Notes: generated by a model not told the origin, from the letters alone. 10,975 bases of DNA from RGIG8748 sp045578205 (GCA_045578205.1 JAZNJU010000129.1:1-10975), one strand, 5' to 3'; positions 1 through 7,478 are shown, counted from the first letter of the stretch. Made by a program: numbers and translations.

Positions 1-40
1 TTACCAGTTTGTCTTCCTAAGACCGCTTGGCCTCCGACTT
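1..40 (-). other. Sequencing adapter (MGI/BGI type) plus partial barcode, not genomic
   Basis: Read on the minus strand from base 40 down to base 9, the sequence begins AAGTCGGAGGCCAAGC and ends GGAAGACAA. This agrees over 32 bases with the 3' read-through adapter of MGI/BGI DNBSEQ libraries as I remember it. In that library design a 10-base sample barcode follows, and the remaining eight bases (1-8, ACTGGTAA on the minus strand) would be its start. The match is seen in the sequence; the adapter identity is established knowledge recalled without a search. The real genomic sequence therefore starts at about base 41, and any reading frame crossing this point is unreliable. Confidence 0.9.
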
Positions 41-305
41 AGTGAACAAGAGCAACTGTGTACACCTCCCCTTTCCCGAAAGGAAGTTTCAGGGTTGCAA
101 GCACATTATTTTTGTTGCCTGCTTCCGTTATTGTGAACTCCTGTGTTCCCGCAAGCATTTTCCCGTAACGGCTGAAACATCCGAAACCAAGATTTGGCGA
201 AAGCAAAGTGTTTCCGTGGTAAAAATCCGCACCGACAACCTCGGGGCAGGCATTTACAAACCGTACATACGGATACAGAAAATTGTCTATTCTTATTTCG
301 TCCAT
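41..305 (-). CDS. DUF4397-like protein, 3' end cut by the contig end
   Basis: The 88 visible residues resemble a DUF4397 domain, a beta-rich domain of mostly extracytoplasmic or surface proteins with no known enzymatic activity. Family-like features are YVRFVNACPEVVGADFYHGN near residues 13-32, a central phenylalanine/glycine/tyrosine stretch (GFGCFSRYGKML), and GEVYTVALVH at the end. The ATG at 303-305 has a strong GGAGGAG site at 311-317 inside the end of the upstream gene, and only two bases separate it from that gene's stop, so the two are translationally coupled. No signal peptide is visible. The apparent TAA stop at 39-41 uses two adapter bases and is artificial, so the real protein continues past residue 88, perhaps with a further domain. 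The family call is by eye and moderately sure. Confidence 0.7.
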
Positions 306-307
306 TT

Positions 308-1456
308 TTACTCCTCCTTGTTTATTTCATCTCCATTATATTCCTCATTGCTGTCAGCCGTGTGTATTTCCAGAGCCTTTTGAACCAGGATTACAAGTTT
401 CTCCAAAGATGCCTCTATTCTTGCAAATTCCGCCCCAAAATCCACAAATTCATTTTTGGCAGAAAGTACTTCCAGATATTTTTTGGAAAGTTGGTCGATC
501 ACATAGCCTTTTGGTCTTGGATTGGGCTCGGATTTACTCCACTTTACAAGTTTCTCCTCGTTGAACGGTCTTGCAGACGGTGAACACACTGCCCTATCCC
601 CCGCAGTTTTTCCGCCTGCGGCCTTTATGCCAAACAATCCTCCCGATTTACCGAAAGTTATGACCTTGGAGGGAGAAAGTTCCTCCGAACATTCTACTCC
701 AAAGCACATGGAGTTTTCTGTCCACTCAACAAGAAGATTTTCGTCTGCAGAGAGTAATGCAACCTTGCTTAACATATGAACCCTTATTCCAACCGCGACG
801 GCATTTGAACTAAAAACATCGCACACATACACGGAAAATCTTCCTTTTTCCGTTCCGCAGAATGCACAGTATAGTTTGTCATTGTGCCACACAGATGCAA
901 GAGAGCGTATGTCACACTGCAAAACTTCCCGTGAAACCGTGTATGCTTTCTGTGAATAATCAAACCGGCGATACAAAAGGCGGTAATCCGCCGATACATA
1001 AATAATGTGGAAATTATAGTTTTCATCAACTGTTACATCATAGATACATTTTGAGCCGATACGGTCCACCACAACAGGTTTTGTACCGTAATCTCCAAAC
1101 TGCGCAATGTGATGAACAAGAAGTCTTTCGCTGCCCTCAAGGCAATAGAAAAGGTGGAAACGTCCTCTGAGTGCCACCGCCCTTACTGCCCGAATGTGCT
1201 TTTCCTCTGACCTTTTCTCCATAACGCTGTATGTTGTGATTGTATCTTTGTGATACCTTATGTGCATAAGGTTTCCTGTCTTTGCAACTGCAAAAACATC
1301 GATTGAACCATCTTCTCCGAGGCATACGTCAAAATCGTCTTCCACTCCGCGCGCAAGGGTTATTCTCTTTTCATTTTCTGTCAAAACAAGTTCATTACCT
1401 GCAAGCACGGATACATATGAATTTCTTGCAAGTTTTTTTATTATAATAGTGTTCAT
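308..1456 (-). CDS. Unrecognised protein with beta-propeller-like repeats and a C-terminal helix
   Basis: This 382-residue protein matches no family I can name. Residues 41 to about 263 hold roughly five repeats starting near 41, 89, 139, 184 and 231. Each has a short hydrophobic strand, a polar turn (DENYN, HNDK, GEDG), an aromatic-rich strand (FHLFY, FHIIYV, LYCAFC), then a second strand with a Leu-x-Tyr or His pattern (LLYRRF, LLVHHI). The 45-50 residue spacing is typical of beta-propeller blades. A linker with Gly, Lys and Pro follows (about 268-316), then a probable amphipathic or coiled-coil helix (317-366) and an acidic tail. There is no signal peptide or membrane segment. The ATG at 1454-1456 is preceded by GGCGGTGA. 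The gene is coupled to the DUF4397-like gene downstream, so both probably act together, perhaps at the cell or spore surface; that role is inference only. Confidence 0.8.
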   Translation of the reverse strand: MNTIIIKKLARNSYVSVLAGNELVLTENEKRITLARGVEDDFDVCLGEDGSIDVFAVAKTGNLMHIRYHKDTITTYSVMEKRSEEKHIRAVRAVALRGRFHLFYCLEGSERLLVHHIAQFGDYGTKPVVVDRIGSKCIYDVTVDENYNFHIIYVSADYRLLYRRFDYSQKAYTVSREVLQCDIRSLASVWHNDKLYCAFCGTEKGRFSVYVCDVFSSNAVAVGIRVHMLSKVALLSADENLLVEWTENSMCFGVECSEELSPSKVITFGKSGGLFGIKAAGGKTAGDRAVCSPSARPFNEEKLVKWSKSEPNPRPKGYVIDQLSKKYLEVLSAKNEFVDFGAEFARIEASLEKLVILVQKALEIHTADSNEEYNGDEINKEE

Positions 1457-1529
1457 ACTAAGTCACCGCCAAAACAATAATCACAAGTAAATAATATGAC
1501 GGAAAATACAAAAAAAGACCTTGTATGTA

Positions 1530-1558
1530 TTGAAATATGGGATAGTTTGGTATATACT
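1530..1558 (+). promoter_or_regulatory. Sigma-A-like promoter for the EIIC-murT-gatD unit
   Basis: TTGAAA at 1530-1535 and TATACT at 1553-1558 are separated by exactly 17 bases, close to the vegetative consensus. Transcription would start near 1565, giving a leader of under 30 bases before the ATG at 1592. The -10 box lies in a near-perfect 14-bp dyad (TTGGTATATACTAA, 1547-1560), which could be an operator or chance in AT-rich DNA. The same 135-base gap must hold the promoter of the divergent gene ending at 1456, for which I see no good match. Confidence 0.7.
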
Positions 1559-1591
1559 AATTATTAAATTACAAAATATACGGAGGTTACT

Positions 1592-2611
1592 ATGAGTTAC
1601 GTTCAGAAAAAAGGGATACTTCTGTCTCCCAAAAAATATTTTATTGATGCATTAGGTGCCATGGCACTCGGTCTTTTCGCCTCCCTGCTTATCGGTACCA
1701 TATTCGGCACAGTGGCAGACTATGTACCCGCAGGCAAAGTACACGATCTGCTCCTTAGTATGAAAGAATATGCTGTTGCGGCGCAAGGTCCTGCCATGGC
1801 TATGGCAATAGGCTCTGCTCTCGGTGCACAGGGACTTTTGCTCTTTTCCCTCTGTGCAGTAGGTGTTGCTGCAAACACTCTGGGAGGACCCCTGGGTACA
1901 TATGTTGCAGTACTTATCTCCTGTGAACTGGGAAAATTGGTTTATAAGTCCACAAAAATAGATATAATATTAACACCCACCTTTGTAATCGCTCTGGGCG
2001 TCGGAATATCTCTGCTTGTAGGCCCATGGATTTCAGATATTATGGCCCAACTGGGCAACCTCATTAAAACATTCACGGAAATGCAACCCCTCCTTATGGG
2101 CATGCTCGTATCCGTAGTTGTGGGAATTTGCCTCACCCTGCCCATAAGTTCAGCCGCTATATGCGCAATGCTGGGTCTTACGGGAATTGCAGGCGGTGCC
2201 GCAACTGCAGGTTGCTGTGCACAGATGGTAGGATTTGCAGTAATGAGTTTTGGTGCAAACAAATGGGGCGGTCTTATAGCCCAGGGACTTGGCACAAGTA
2301 TGCTTCAGATGGGCAATATCGTTAAGAAACCCATAATCTGGCTCCCTCCCATCATAACTTCCGCCATAACAGGCATACTCTCTACCTGTGTATTCAAAAT
2401 GGAAAATCCCATTGCCGTTGCTTCCGGAATGGGCACCTGCGGTCTTGTCGGTCCCATAGGGGTACTCAGCGCCAAAGGACTGGATGTTAAAGACGTACTT
2501 GCTGTTGTGCTCATATGTTTTGTACTTCCTGCAATTTTAACATGGTTTATAGCCATTCCCTTTAAGAAACTTGGATTAATCAAAAACTCTGACCTTAAAC
2601 TCGATATATAA
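1592..2611 (+). CDS. PTS-type sugar transporter EIIC membrane protein (PTS_EIIC_2 family)
   Basis: This 339-residue, very hydrophobic protein has the length and motifs of the PTS_EIIC_2 family of stand-alone EIIC-like permeases. A short cytoplasmic N-terminus (SPKKYFIDALGAMALGLF, from residue 12) leads into about eight to ten membrane segments, for example near 20-42, 64-93, 98-114, 130-148, 167-187, 190-220, 250-268 and 299-323. Family-like stretches include KIDIILTPT (122-130), a Gly/Ala-rich ISSAAICAMLGLTGIAGGAA region (185-204) and MGTCGLVGPIG (280-290). No EIIA or EIIB domain is fused or adjacent, so phosphorylation would need partners elsewhere, or it may act outside a classical PTS. 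The substrate cannot be read from sequence. The ATG has GGAGG at 1582-1586. murT follows 14 bases downstream, so co-transcription is likely. Confidence 0.85.
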   Translation: MSYVQKKGILLSPKKYFIDALGAMALGLFASLLIGTIFGTVADYVPAGKVHDLLLSMKEYAVAAQGPAMAMAIGSALGAQGLLLFSLCAVGVAANTLGGPLGTYVAVLISCELGKLVYKSTKIDIILTPTFVIALGVGISLLVGPWISDIMAQLGNLIKTFTEMQPLLMGMLVSVVVGICLTLPISSAAICAMLGLTGIAGGAATAGCCAQMVGFAVMSFGANKWGGLIAQGLGTSMLQMGNIVKKPIIWLPPIITSAITGILSTCVFKMENPIAVASGMGTCGLVGPIGVLSAKGLDVKDVLAVVLICFVLPAILTWFIAIPFKKLGLIKNSDLKLDI

Positions 2612-2625
2612 AAGGAGATTTTCCA

Positions 2626-3960
2626 ATGACCGGAATAAGAAACTTCATAGCGGTGCTCACATGCAAACTTCTCATAAAAATTGGTGTTCTTATGGGCAAA
2701 AAAGGTTCTTCCGCCCCGGGAAGTGTGGCAATGAAGATATCGCCATCTCTCCTTGGAAGTCTTGCAAAACAAGTCAAAAAAGAAATCGTTCTTGTTTGCG
2801 GTACCAATGGCAAAACCACAACAAATAACCTCATATACTCTCTATTTACGCACGATGGAAGTAAAGTTGTTTGTAACAACGTGGGTGCAAATATGCTCCC
2901 GGGCGTGGCGTGCGCTTTCATAAGCAAAGCAAGTCTTTCCGGAAGACTTGATGCCGACTATGCCGCCATTGAATGTGACGAGGCAAGTGTGCGGCATATA
3001 GTAAAGCACATTACACCCCACAAAATTGTCATTACCAATCTTTTCCGCGACCAGATGGACAGATACGGGGAGATAGAGGGAACTGCGAAACTTCTTGATG
3101 AAGCAATATCCAAAGTTCCTGACACAACTCTGATACTCAATGCCGATGACCCGTTTACAAGACAGTTCGGCGCAGGAAGAAATGCCATCTACTACGGAGT
3201 TAGCGAAAATGTTCTCTCTTCCGAAGATACGGAAATACCGCTTTGTCCGCAGTGTGAAAACACCCTCACATACGAATACAGCCACTACAATCAACTTGGC
3301 AAATACGAATGTTCTTCCTGCGGATTTGTCCGCCCCAATCCTCACTACAGTGCTACAAGAGTGGATATGCAGGACGGTCTTAAATTTGTTCTCAGTTTTG
3401 GCGGTACACAGCACAAAATGAATGTGAATTACCGCGGTTTCTACAACATATACAATCTTTTGGCATCGTTTGCCGTATTTGAAAGCACAGGCGGAAAAAT
3501 TGAAGAGGCAAAAAAAGTGTTTGATGCCTACAAACCCCAACTTGGCAGAATGGAGCCTTTTGCAATAGACGGAAAAAATGCAATATTAAATCTTGCAAAA
3601 AATCCTGCAGGTTTTAATCAGGCTCTTTCGGCGGTGGAGGATGACAAACGCACAAAAAATGTGCTTGTAGCAGTAAATGACATGCCCTCCGACGGTACAG
3701 ACATATCCTGGCTTTGGGATACAAACTTTGAAAGTCTTGCCGGTGACAATGTAAAAGCCGTGTATGTTTCTGGTACAAGAATGGACGATGTGGCACTCCG
3801 ACTGAAATACGCGGGTGTAACTAATGTTAAACCCATAGCGATAACTGCCGAAACACTAAAGGACTTCATGAGCGAAAGCGGAGAGGTATGTTACCTGCTT
3901 GTGAACTATACCGTTCTTTTTGAAACACAAAAAATCTTAAAGGAACTGGAGGGTAAATAA
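2626..3960 (+). CDS. murT: Lipid II isoglutaminyl synthase, MurT subunit
   Basis: MurT is the Mur-ligase-like half of the MurT/GatD complex. It uses ATP to activate the D-glutamate of the lipid II stem peptide, and ammonia from GatD converts it to D-isoglutamine on the cytoplasmic face of the membrane. The 444 residues show the Mur-ligase P-loop GTNGKTTT (59-66), NNVGANMLPG (84-93), a central-domain ITNLFRDQMDRYGE stretch (136-149) and NADDPF (172-177). The MurT-specific insertion has four cysteines (C207, C210, C229, C232) that fit a Zn ribbon. The C-terminal DUF1727-type domain contains GRMEPF (307-312) and NDMPSDGTDISWLWD (351-365); in characterised complexes an Asp of this region is reported to complete the GatD catalytic site. 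A site AAAGGAGA at 2611-2618 precedes the ATG. The stop is directly followed by the gatD start. Length and motifs are complete. Confidence 0.96.
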   Translation: MTGIRNFIAVLTCKLLIKIGVLMGKKGSSAPGSVAMKISPSLLGSLAKQVKKEIVLVCGTNGKTTTNNLIYSLFTHDGSKVVCNNVGANMLPGVACAFISKASLSGRLDADYAAIECDEASVRHIVKHITPHKIVITNLFRDQMDRYGEIEGTAKLLDEAISKVPDTTLILNADDPFTRQFGAGRNAIYYGVSENVLSSEDTEIPLCPQCENTLTYEYSHYNQLGKYECSSCGFVRPNPHYSATRVDMQDGLKFVLSFGGTQHKMNVNYRGFYNIYNLLASFAVFESTGGKIEEAKKVFDAYKPQLGRMEPFAIDGKNAILNLAKNPAGFNQALSAVEDDKRTKNVLVAVNDMPSDGTDISWLWDTNFESLAGDNVKAVYVSGTRMDDVALRLKYAGVTNVKPIAITAETLKDFMSESGEVCYLLVNYTVLFETQKILKELEGK

Positions 3961-4677
3961 ATGGAAATTAACATAGCAAATCTCTGTCCCTCCCTTTTTA
4001 ATCACTACGGCGATGCAGGAAATATCCTTTCTCTTAAGTGGCGTTTGGAGAAAAGAGGAATAAAAGCAAATATAACAGACTGTAATGATTTGGAAAACAC
4101 AGACTTTAAAAACACCGACATAATCTATATAGGCGGTGCCACGGAAAAAAGCATCGCATCGGTATATGACAGTATATGCAAGATAAAAGACAAAATAAGA
4201 GACTATGCCCAAAACGGCGGTGTTATCCTTGCCGTGTGCACGGGATTTGAAATGCTCGGAAAAAGTTTTGAAACAGAAAATTCAAAATATGACGGTCTCG
4301 GAATACTCGACATAACCTCAAAAAAAGGAAAGAAAAGGCTCATAGGAAACATTGTAATCCGAAGCGAAGAACTGGGATTTGATATTGTGGGATTTGAAAA
4401 CCACATAGGCAGAATGAACCTCTCGGGCAATAAGCCGCTTGGAAAAGTGCTCTGCGGATTTGGGAATGACGATTCGGGAAGTGTTGAGGGAGTAATTTCC
4501 AAAAACATCATAGGCACATACATTCACGGCCCCATTCTACCCAAAAACCCGTCCCTTGCAGACTACATCATTGAAACTGCATTGGAAAGAAAATACGGAA
4601 AATGCACCCTCACTCCTCTTGACGATGAAGCGGAATTAAAAGCACACAATTATGTCAAAAACACATATCTTAAATAG
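3961..4677 (+). CDS. gatD: Lipid II isoglutaminyl synthase, glutamine amidotransferase subunit GatD
   Basis: GatD is the class I (triad-type) glutaminase that frees ammonia from glutamine for MurT, so that lipid II carries D-isoglutamine, needed in several Gram-positives for efficient cross-linking. The protein is 238 residues, close to the usual family length. The nucleophile elbow is AVCTGFEMLG (91-100) with C93 as nucleophile, and the catalytic histidine is H189 in GTYIHGPILPKNP. These positions nearly coincide with C94 and H189 of the Staphylococcus aureus enzyme. NLCPSLFNHYGDAGN (7-21), near the N-terminus, is typical of the family. Its site GGAGGG (3948-3953) lies inside the last codons of murT and the ATG abuts the murT stop with no gap, which fits equimolar production of the two subunits. 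Transcription ends at the palindrome that begins at its own stop codon. Confidence 0.96.
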   Translation: MEINIANLCPSLFNHYGDAGNILSLKWRLEKRGIKANITDCNDLENTDFKNTDIIYIGGATEKSIASVYDSICKIKDKIRDYAQNGGVILAVCTGFEMLGKSFETENSKYDGLGILDITSKKGKKRLIGNIVIRSEELGFDIVGFENHIGRMNLSGNKPLGKVLCGFGNDDSGSVEGVISKNIIGTYIHGPILPKNPSLADYIIETALERKYGKCTLTPLDDEAELKAHNYVKNTYLK

Positions 4678-4704
4678 CAAAAAGGCACTGCAGTGCCTTT
4701 TTGC
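4677..4704. terminator. Bidirectional hairpin terminator between convergent genes
   Basis: A perfect 28-bp palindrome (left half GCAAAAAGGCACTG) begins at the last base of the gatD stop. Its GC core is flanked by five A on one side and five T on the other, so it has a U-tract when read in either direction. It can end both gatD from the left and the nicotinamidase-like gene, whose stop is at 4709-4711, from the right. Confidence 0.88.
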
Positions 4705-4708
4705 ATTA

Positions 4709-5215
4709 TTATTTAACATTAATCTGTACGGACTTCATTGCGTCAAGAGCGTTTGCGTGGCTTTGCTCGGTAACCCCTGCACAACATCCTGAGTCAACAG
4801 TTACGTCCGCTTCGGGAAATGCGGATTTTAAAATCATGGCGTTGGATATTACGCATATATCCGTACACAATCCGCAAAGTTCTATCCTTTCTGGATTAGG
4901 ACAGATATCTTTTATTATCTGTGCCAATTCAAGACTTCCGAAAGTTATTTTGTCCACAACTTTATCTGCAAAAGGTTTCAGTTCACTGCATATTTCCCAT
5001 CCCGCGGTATCTCTCACACAATGCACCACGGGAAGTTTTTTGCCCTCGGAAGTTTCGAGGTAGTTTTCGCTGTGGGTATCTCTGGTGAATATGATTTCAC
5101 CGTCAAAGTTTTTTACTTTTTTTGCAACCTCGGGAACAATCTTCTCTGCCATCTTGCTTCCGAGACTTCCCGTTATAAAATCGTTTTGCATATCAACTAC
5201 AATCAGAAAGTTCAT
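4709..5215 (-). CDS. Isochorismatase-family cysteine hydrolase, nicotinamidase-like
   Basis: The 168 residues follow the isochorismatase-like fold and keep the nicotinamidase active site. The catalytic triad would be D8 (VVDMQNDF), K89 (VDKITFG) and C121 in GLCTDICVISNA. Metal-site residues are D46 and H48 (TRDTHSE) and H65 (PVVHCVRDTAGWE). A full metal site favours nicotinamidase (nicotinamide to nicotinate plus ammonia, NAD salvage) over isochorismatase or other relatives, but the protein is shorter than typical PncA, so substrate identity is not settled and I give no gene symbol. The ATG at 5213-5215 has a GGGAGGTG site. It lies 17 bases after the gtrA-like gene in the same direction, so the two probably share a transcript, with no clear functional link. 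Confidence 0.88.
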   Translation of the reverse strand: MNFLIVVDMQNDFITGSLGSKMAEKIVPEVAKKVKNFDGEIIFTRDTHSENYLETSEGKKLPVVHCVRDTAGWEICSELKPFADKVVDKITFGSLELAQIIKDICPNPERIELCGLCTDICVISNAMILKSAFPEADVTVDSGCCAGVTEQSHANALDAMKSVQINVK

Positions 5216-5232
5216 AGTACACCTCCCAATAA

Positions 5233-5631
5233 TTATAAAGTGTTTTCTCTGTTTCTGTACATAACAAACTTACTGAACAGAAATTCCAACACAAAATTGG
5301 AAAGCAAGGTTACAGCAAGAATTATGTAATCGTTGATTCCCGCCTTTTCTGCCAGGTGTCCTAAAATAGTGGACACGGGTGTAAACACTGCGTAGAATCC
5401 GAACAATTTGAGCATTGCAACAGGTACATTTACTGCGGCCTTGAATGTGTAGCGTCTGTTGAAAGTGAAATTCCACACTATGGACAAAACGAGCGACACA
5501 AGGTATGACGGCCAATATATCCACCCAAAAAGTTCGTTAAACAACGCAAAAGAGCCAACTTGTATTATCCCTGCAGAAGCAGAAAACAAAGTGAATTTCA
5601 ACATCTGAAGCCATGAATTCTTGTTATTCAT
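5233..5631 (-). CDS. GtrA-family four-helix membrane protein
   Basis: This 132-residue protein has the size and four-helix layout of the GtrA family, small membrane proteins thought to help move or flip polyprenyl-linked sugars for cell-surface glycosylation. Membrane segments lie near residues 9-33, 38-54, 68-92 and 101-123. The two family signatures are present: NFTFNRRYTF (54-63) after helix 2 and NFVLEFLFSKFVMYR (112-126) in helix 4. No glycosyltransferase gene, the usual partner, is adjacent, so the substrate is unknown. The ATG at 5629-5631 follows an AGGGGG stretch, a weaker site than its neighbours have. Only 22 bases separate the start from the hairpin terminator of fucI, which leaves little room for an independent promoter. 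Confidence 0.9.
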   Translation of the reverse strand: MNNKNSWLQMLKFTLFSASAGIIQVGSFALFNELFGWIYWPSYLVSLVLSIVWNFTFNRRYTFKAAVNVPVAMLKLFGFYAVFTPVSTILGHLAEKAGINDYIILAVTLLSNFVLEFLFSKFVMYRNRENTL

Positions 5632-5653
5632 AAGTACCCCCTAACAAATGTAC

Positions 5654-5689
5654 AAAATAACGGAGTGTTTGGTAACACTCCGTTATTTT
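5654..5689 (-). terminator. Hairpin terminator after fucI
   Basis: A 16-bp perfect stem (AAAATAACGGAGTGTT and its complement) encloses a four-base loop. Read on the minus strand it starts 11 bases after the fucI stop and ends in a T-rich arm, as expected for an intrinsic terminator. Because the stem is A/T-flanked on both sides it could also work from the other strand, but no plus-strand gene runs into it. Confidence 0.85.
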
Positions 5690-5700
5690 AACTTTATGTA

Positions 5701-7470
5701 TTATCTGAACAAGGGACCGTAGGTCTGGCATGCTCTGTAATCTGCACTTTCCTTATCCATTCCGAATGCGTTCCATGCACTGGGTCTGAAGATTTTTTCT
5801 TCGGGAACGTTGTGCATACATACAGGGATTCTTAAAATGGAGCAAAGTGTAATAAGGTCTGCACCGATGTGTCCGTAACTGATTGCACCATGGTTAGCAC
5901 CCCAGTTGTTCATAACATCATATGCAGTCTTGAAAGCACCTTCGCCTGTGCATCTGGGAGCAAACCATGTGCAGGGCCAAGTATAGTCTGTACGTGCCCA
6001 GAGTTTGTCGGATACTTCATCGGGAAGGTCTATTGTCCAACCTTCTGCAATCTGGAGAACGGGGCCAAGACCTTTAACAAGGTTAAGTCTTATCATTGTG
6101 GCAGGCATTTCGGCTTTTGTTAAGAATCTGGAAGAGAAACCGCCGCCTCTGAAGTAGCCGAGGTCTGCCATGTTCCATGTGGTGTTTTCCATAATAGCAT
6201 CCTGGTCAGCCTGTGTAACTTCATACCAGGGTTTCATAACGCCGTTGCCGTTTTCATCCTTTGCAGCGCCGTTTGCATCGAGGCAGCAAGCACCGGAGTT
6301 GATAAGGTGAATAAAGCCGTCTGCTTCTTTAGCCTTGCCTTCGATGTCATATCCTGTTGCTTTCTTAACGGCATCGCCGCTCCAGTATGTTCTTACATCG
6401 GCAAACATCTGTGCTCTGTTTGTGAGAAGTTTACCAAAGAGCATACCAAAGGCGTTGAGTACATCGTTTTCGGTAGCGAGAATCATGGGTTCTCTTGCAC
6501 CGTTCCAGTCAAATGTGGTGTTGAGCATAGCCTCGGGGAAATCACAGTTGGGATAGAAGTCTGTCCACTGTCTCTGACCCTGGAAGCCTGCTGCGATAGC
6601 ATTGTGACCAACCATTTCTTCTTCGCAGCCTTTGGGAAGATTGGGGTTACCGTTCATAAGGTCTTTTATGATGCAAGCCATCTTAACAACAAATTCGAAC
6701 TGTTCTTCTTTCTTTTCGGGAGAAAGTTGCATATTTTCGGGGTTCTTGTCAAAGCCCATCTTGCACTTCTCTTTTGCCCATTTGAGTGCTTTCTGGTATT
6801 CTGCTTCGTCATAGATACCCTCGGACATTCTTCTGATAACTTCTACCTCGTCTACGGATTCTACACGCATACCAAAGTAATCTTCGATAAATGCTGTGTC
6901 TATGATAGAACCTGCAATACCCATGCAGATAGAACCAATCTGGAGATAGGATTTGCCTCTCATGGAAGCGGCTGCAACTGCGGCACGGCCGAATCTCAAG
7001 AGTTTTTCCTGTACGTCTGCAGGGATGGATGTGTCTGTAGCATCCTGAACATCGTGACCGTAGATACCAAATGCGGGAAGCCCTTTCTGAGCGTGTCCTG
7101 CAAGAACTGCTGCAAGGTAAACAGCGCCGGGTCTTTCTGTGCCGTTAAAGCCCCATACAGCCTTGATGGTGTTTCTTTCCATATCCATTGTTTCGGAACC
7201 GTAGCACCAGCAGGGAGTAACTGTGAGGGTGATTTCTACACCTTCTTTTTTGAACTTTTCTGCGCAAGCCGCTGCTTCTGCAACACGGCCTATTGTGGTG
7301 TCGGCAATAACAACTTCAACAGGCTGTCCGTTGGAGTATTTGAGATTTTCCTCAAAGAGTTTCTTTGCGGCTTTTGCCATATTCATTGTCTGGTCTTCCA
7401 AAGATTCTCTAACCTTGAGAGGACCTCTTCTACCGTCGATGGTAGGTCTTATACCAATTTTAGGAAACAT
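5701..7470 (-). CDS. fucI: L-fucose isomerase
   Basis: FucI is a cytoplasmic Mn2+-dependent ketol isomerase converting L-fucose to L-fuculose, the first step of fucose breakdown; the family also accepts D-arabinose. The protein aligns by eye along its whole length with E. coli FucI (591 residues). Counting from the chosen start (589 residues), the metal ligands are E334 in ATENDVLN, D358 in FADVRTYW and H527 in GANHGAISYGH, against E337, D361 and H528 in E. coli, with the same 24-residue gap between the first two. Other family stretches are IGIRPTIDGRRGPLKVRESLE near the N-terminus and FDWNGAREP before the first ligand. A start five codons upstream (base 7485) is possible, but the GGAGG site lies inside those codons, so the ATG at 7468-7470 is preferred. 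No fucK, fucA or transporter is adjacent. Confidence 0.97.
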   Translation of the reverse strand: MFPKIGIRPTIDGRRGPLKVRESLEDQTMNMAKAAKKLFEENLKYSNGQPVEVVIADTTIGRVAEAAACAEKFKKEGVEITLTVTPCWCYGSETMDMERNTIKAVWGFNGTERPGAVYLAAVLAGHAQKGLPAFGIYGHDVQDATDTSIPADVQEKLLRFGRAAVAAASMRGKSYLQIGSICMGIAGSIIDTAFIEDYFGMRVESVDEVEVIRRMSEGIYDEAEYQKALKWAKEKCKMGFDKNPENMQLSPEKKEEQFEFVVKMACIIKDLMNGNPNLPKGCEEEMVGHNAIAAGFQGQRQWTDFYPNCDFPEAMLNTTFDWNGAREPMILATENDVLNAFGMLFGKLLTNRAQMFADVRTYWSGDAVKKATGYDIEGKAKEADGFIHLINSGACCLDANGAAKDENGNGVMKPWYEVTQADQDAIMENTTWNMADLGYFRGGGFSSRFLTKAEMPATMIRLNLVKGLGPVLQIAEGWTIDLPDEVSDKLWARTDYTWPCTWFAPRCTGEGAFKTAYDVMNNWGANHGAISYGHIGADLITLCSILRIPVCMHNVPEEKIFRPSAWNAFGMDKESADYRACQTYGPLFR

Positions 7471-7478
7471 ATTACTAA

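Noticed and set aside
1..41. Minus-strand bases resembling the 5' part of a tRNA (GGCCAAGCGGT-like D-arm)
   Set aside because: No acceptor, D-stem or anticodon pairing works, and the whole stretch matches a sequencing adapter.
39..41. Premature stop or natural end of the DUF4397-like protein
   Set aside because: Two of the three stop-codon bases belong to the adapter, so the stop is artificial and says nothing about a pseudogene or a short protein.
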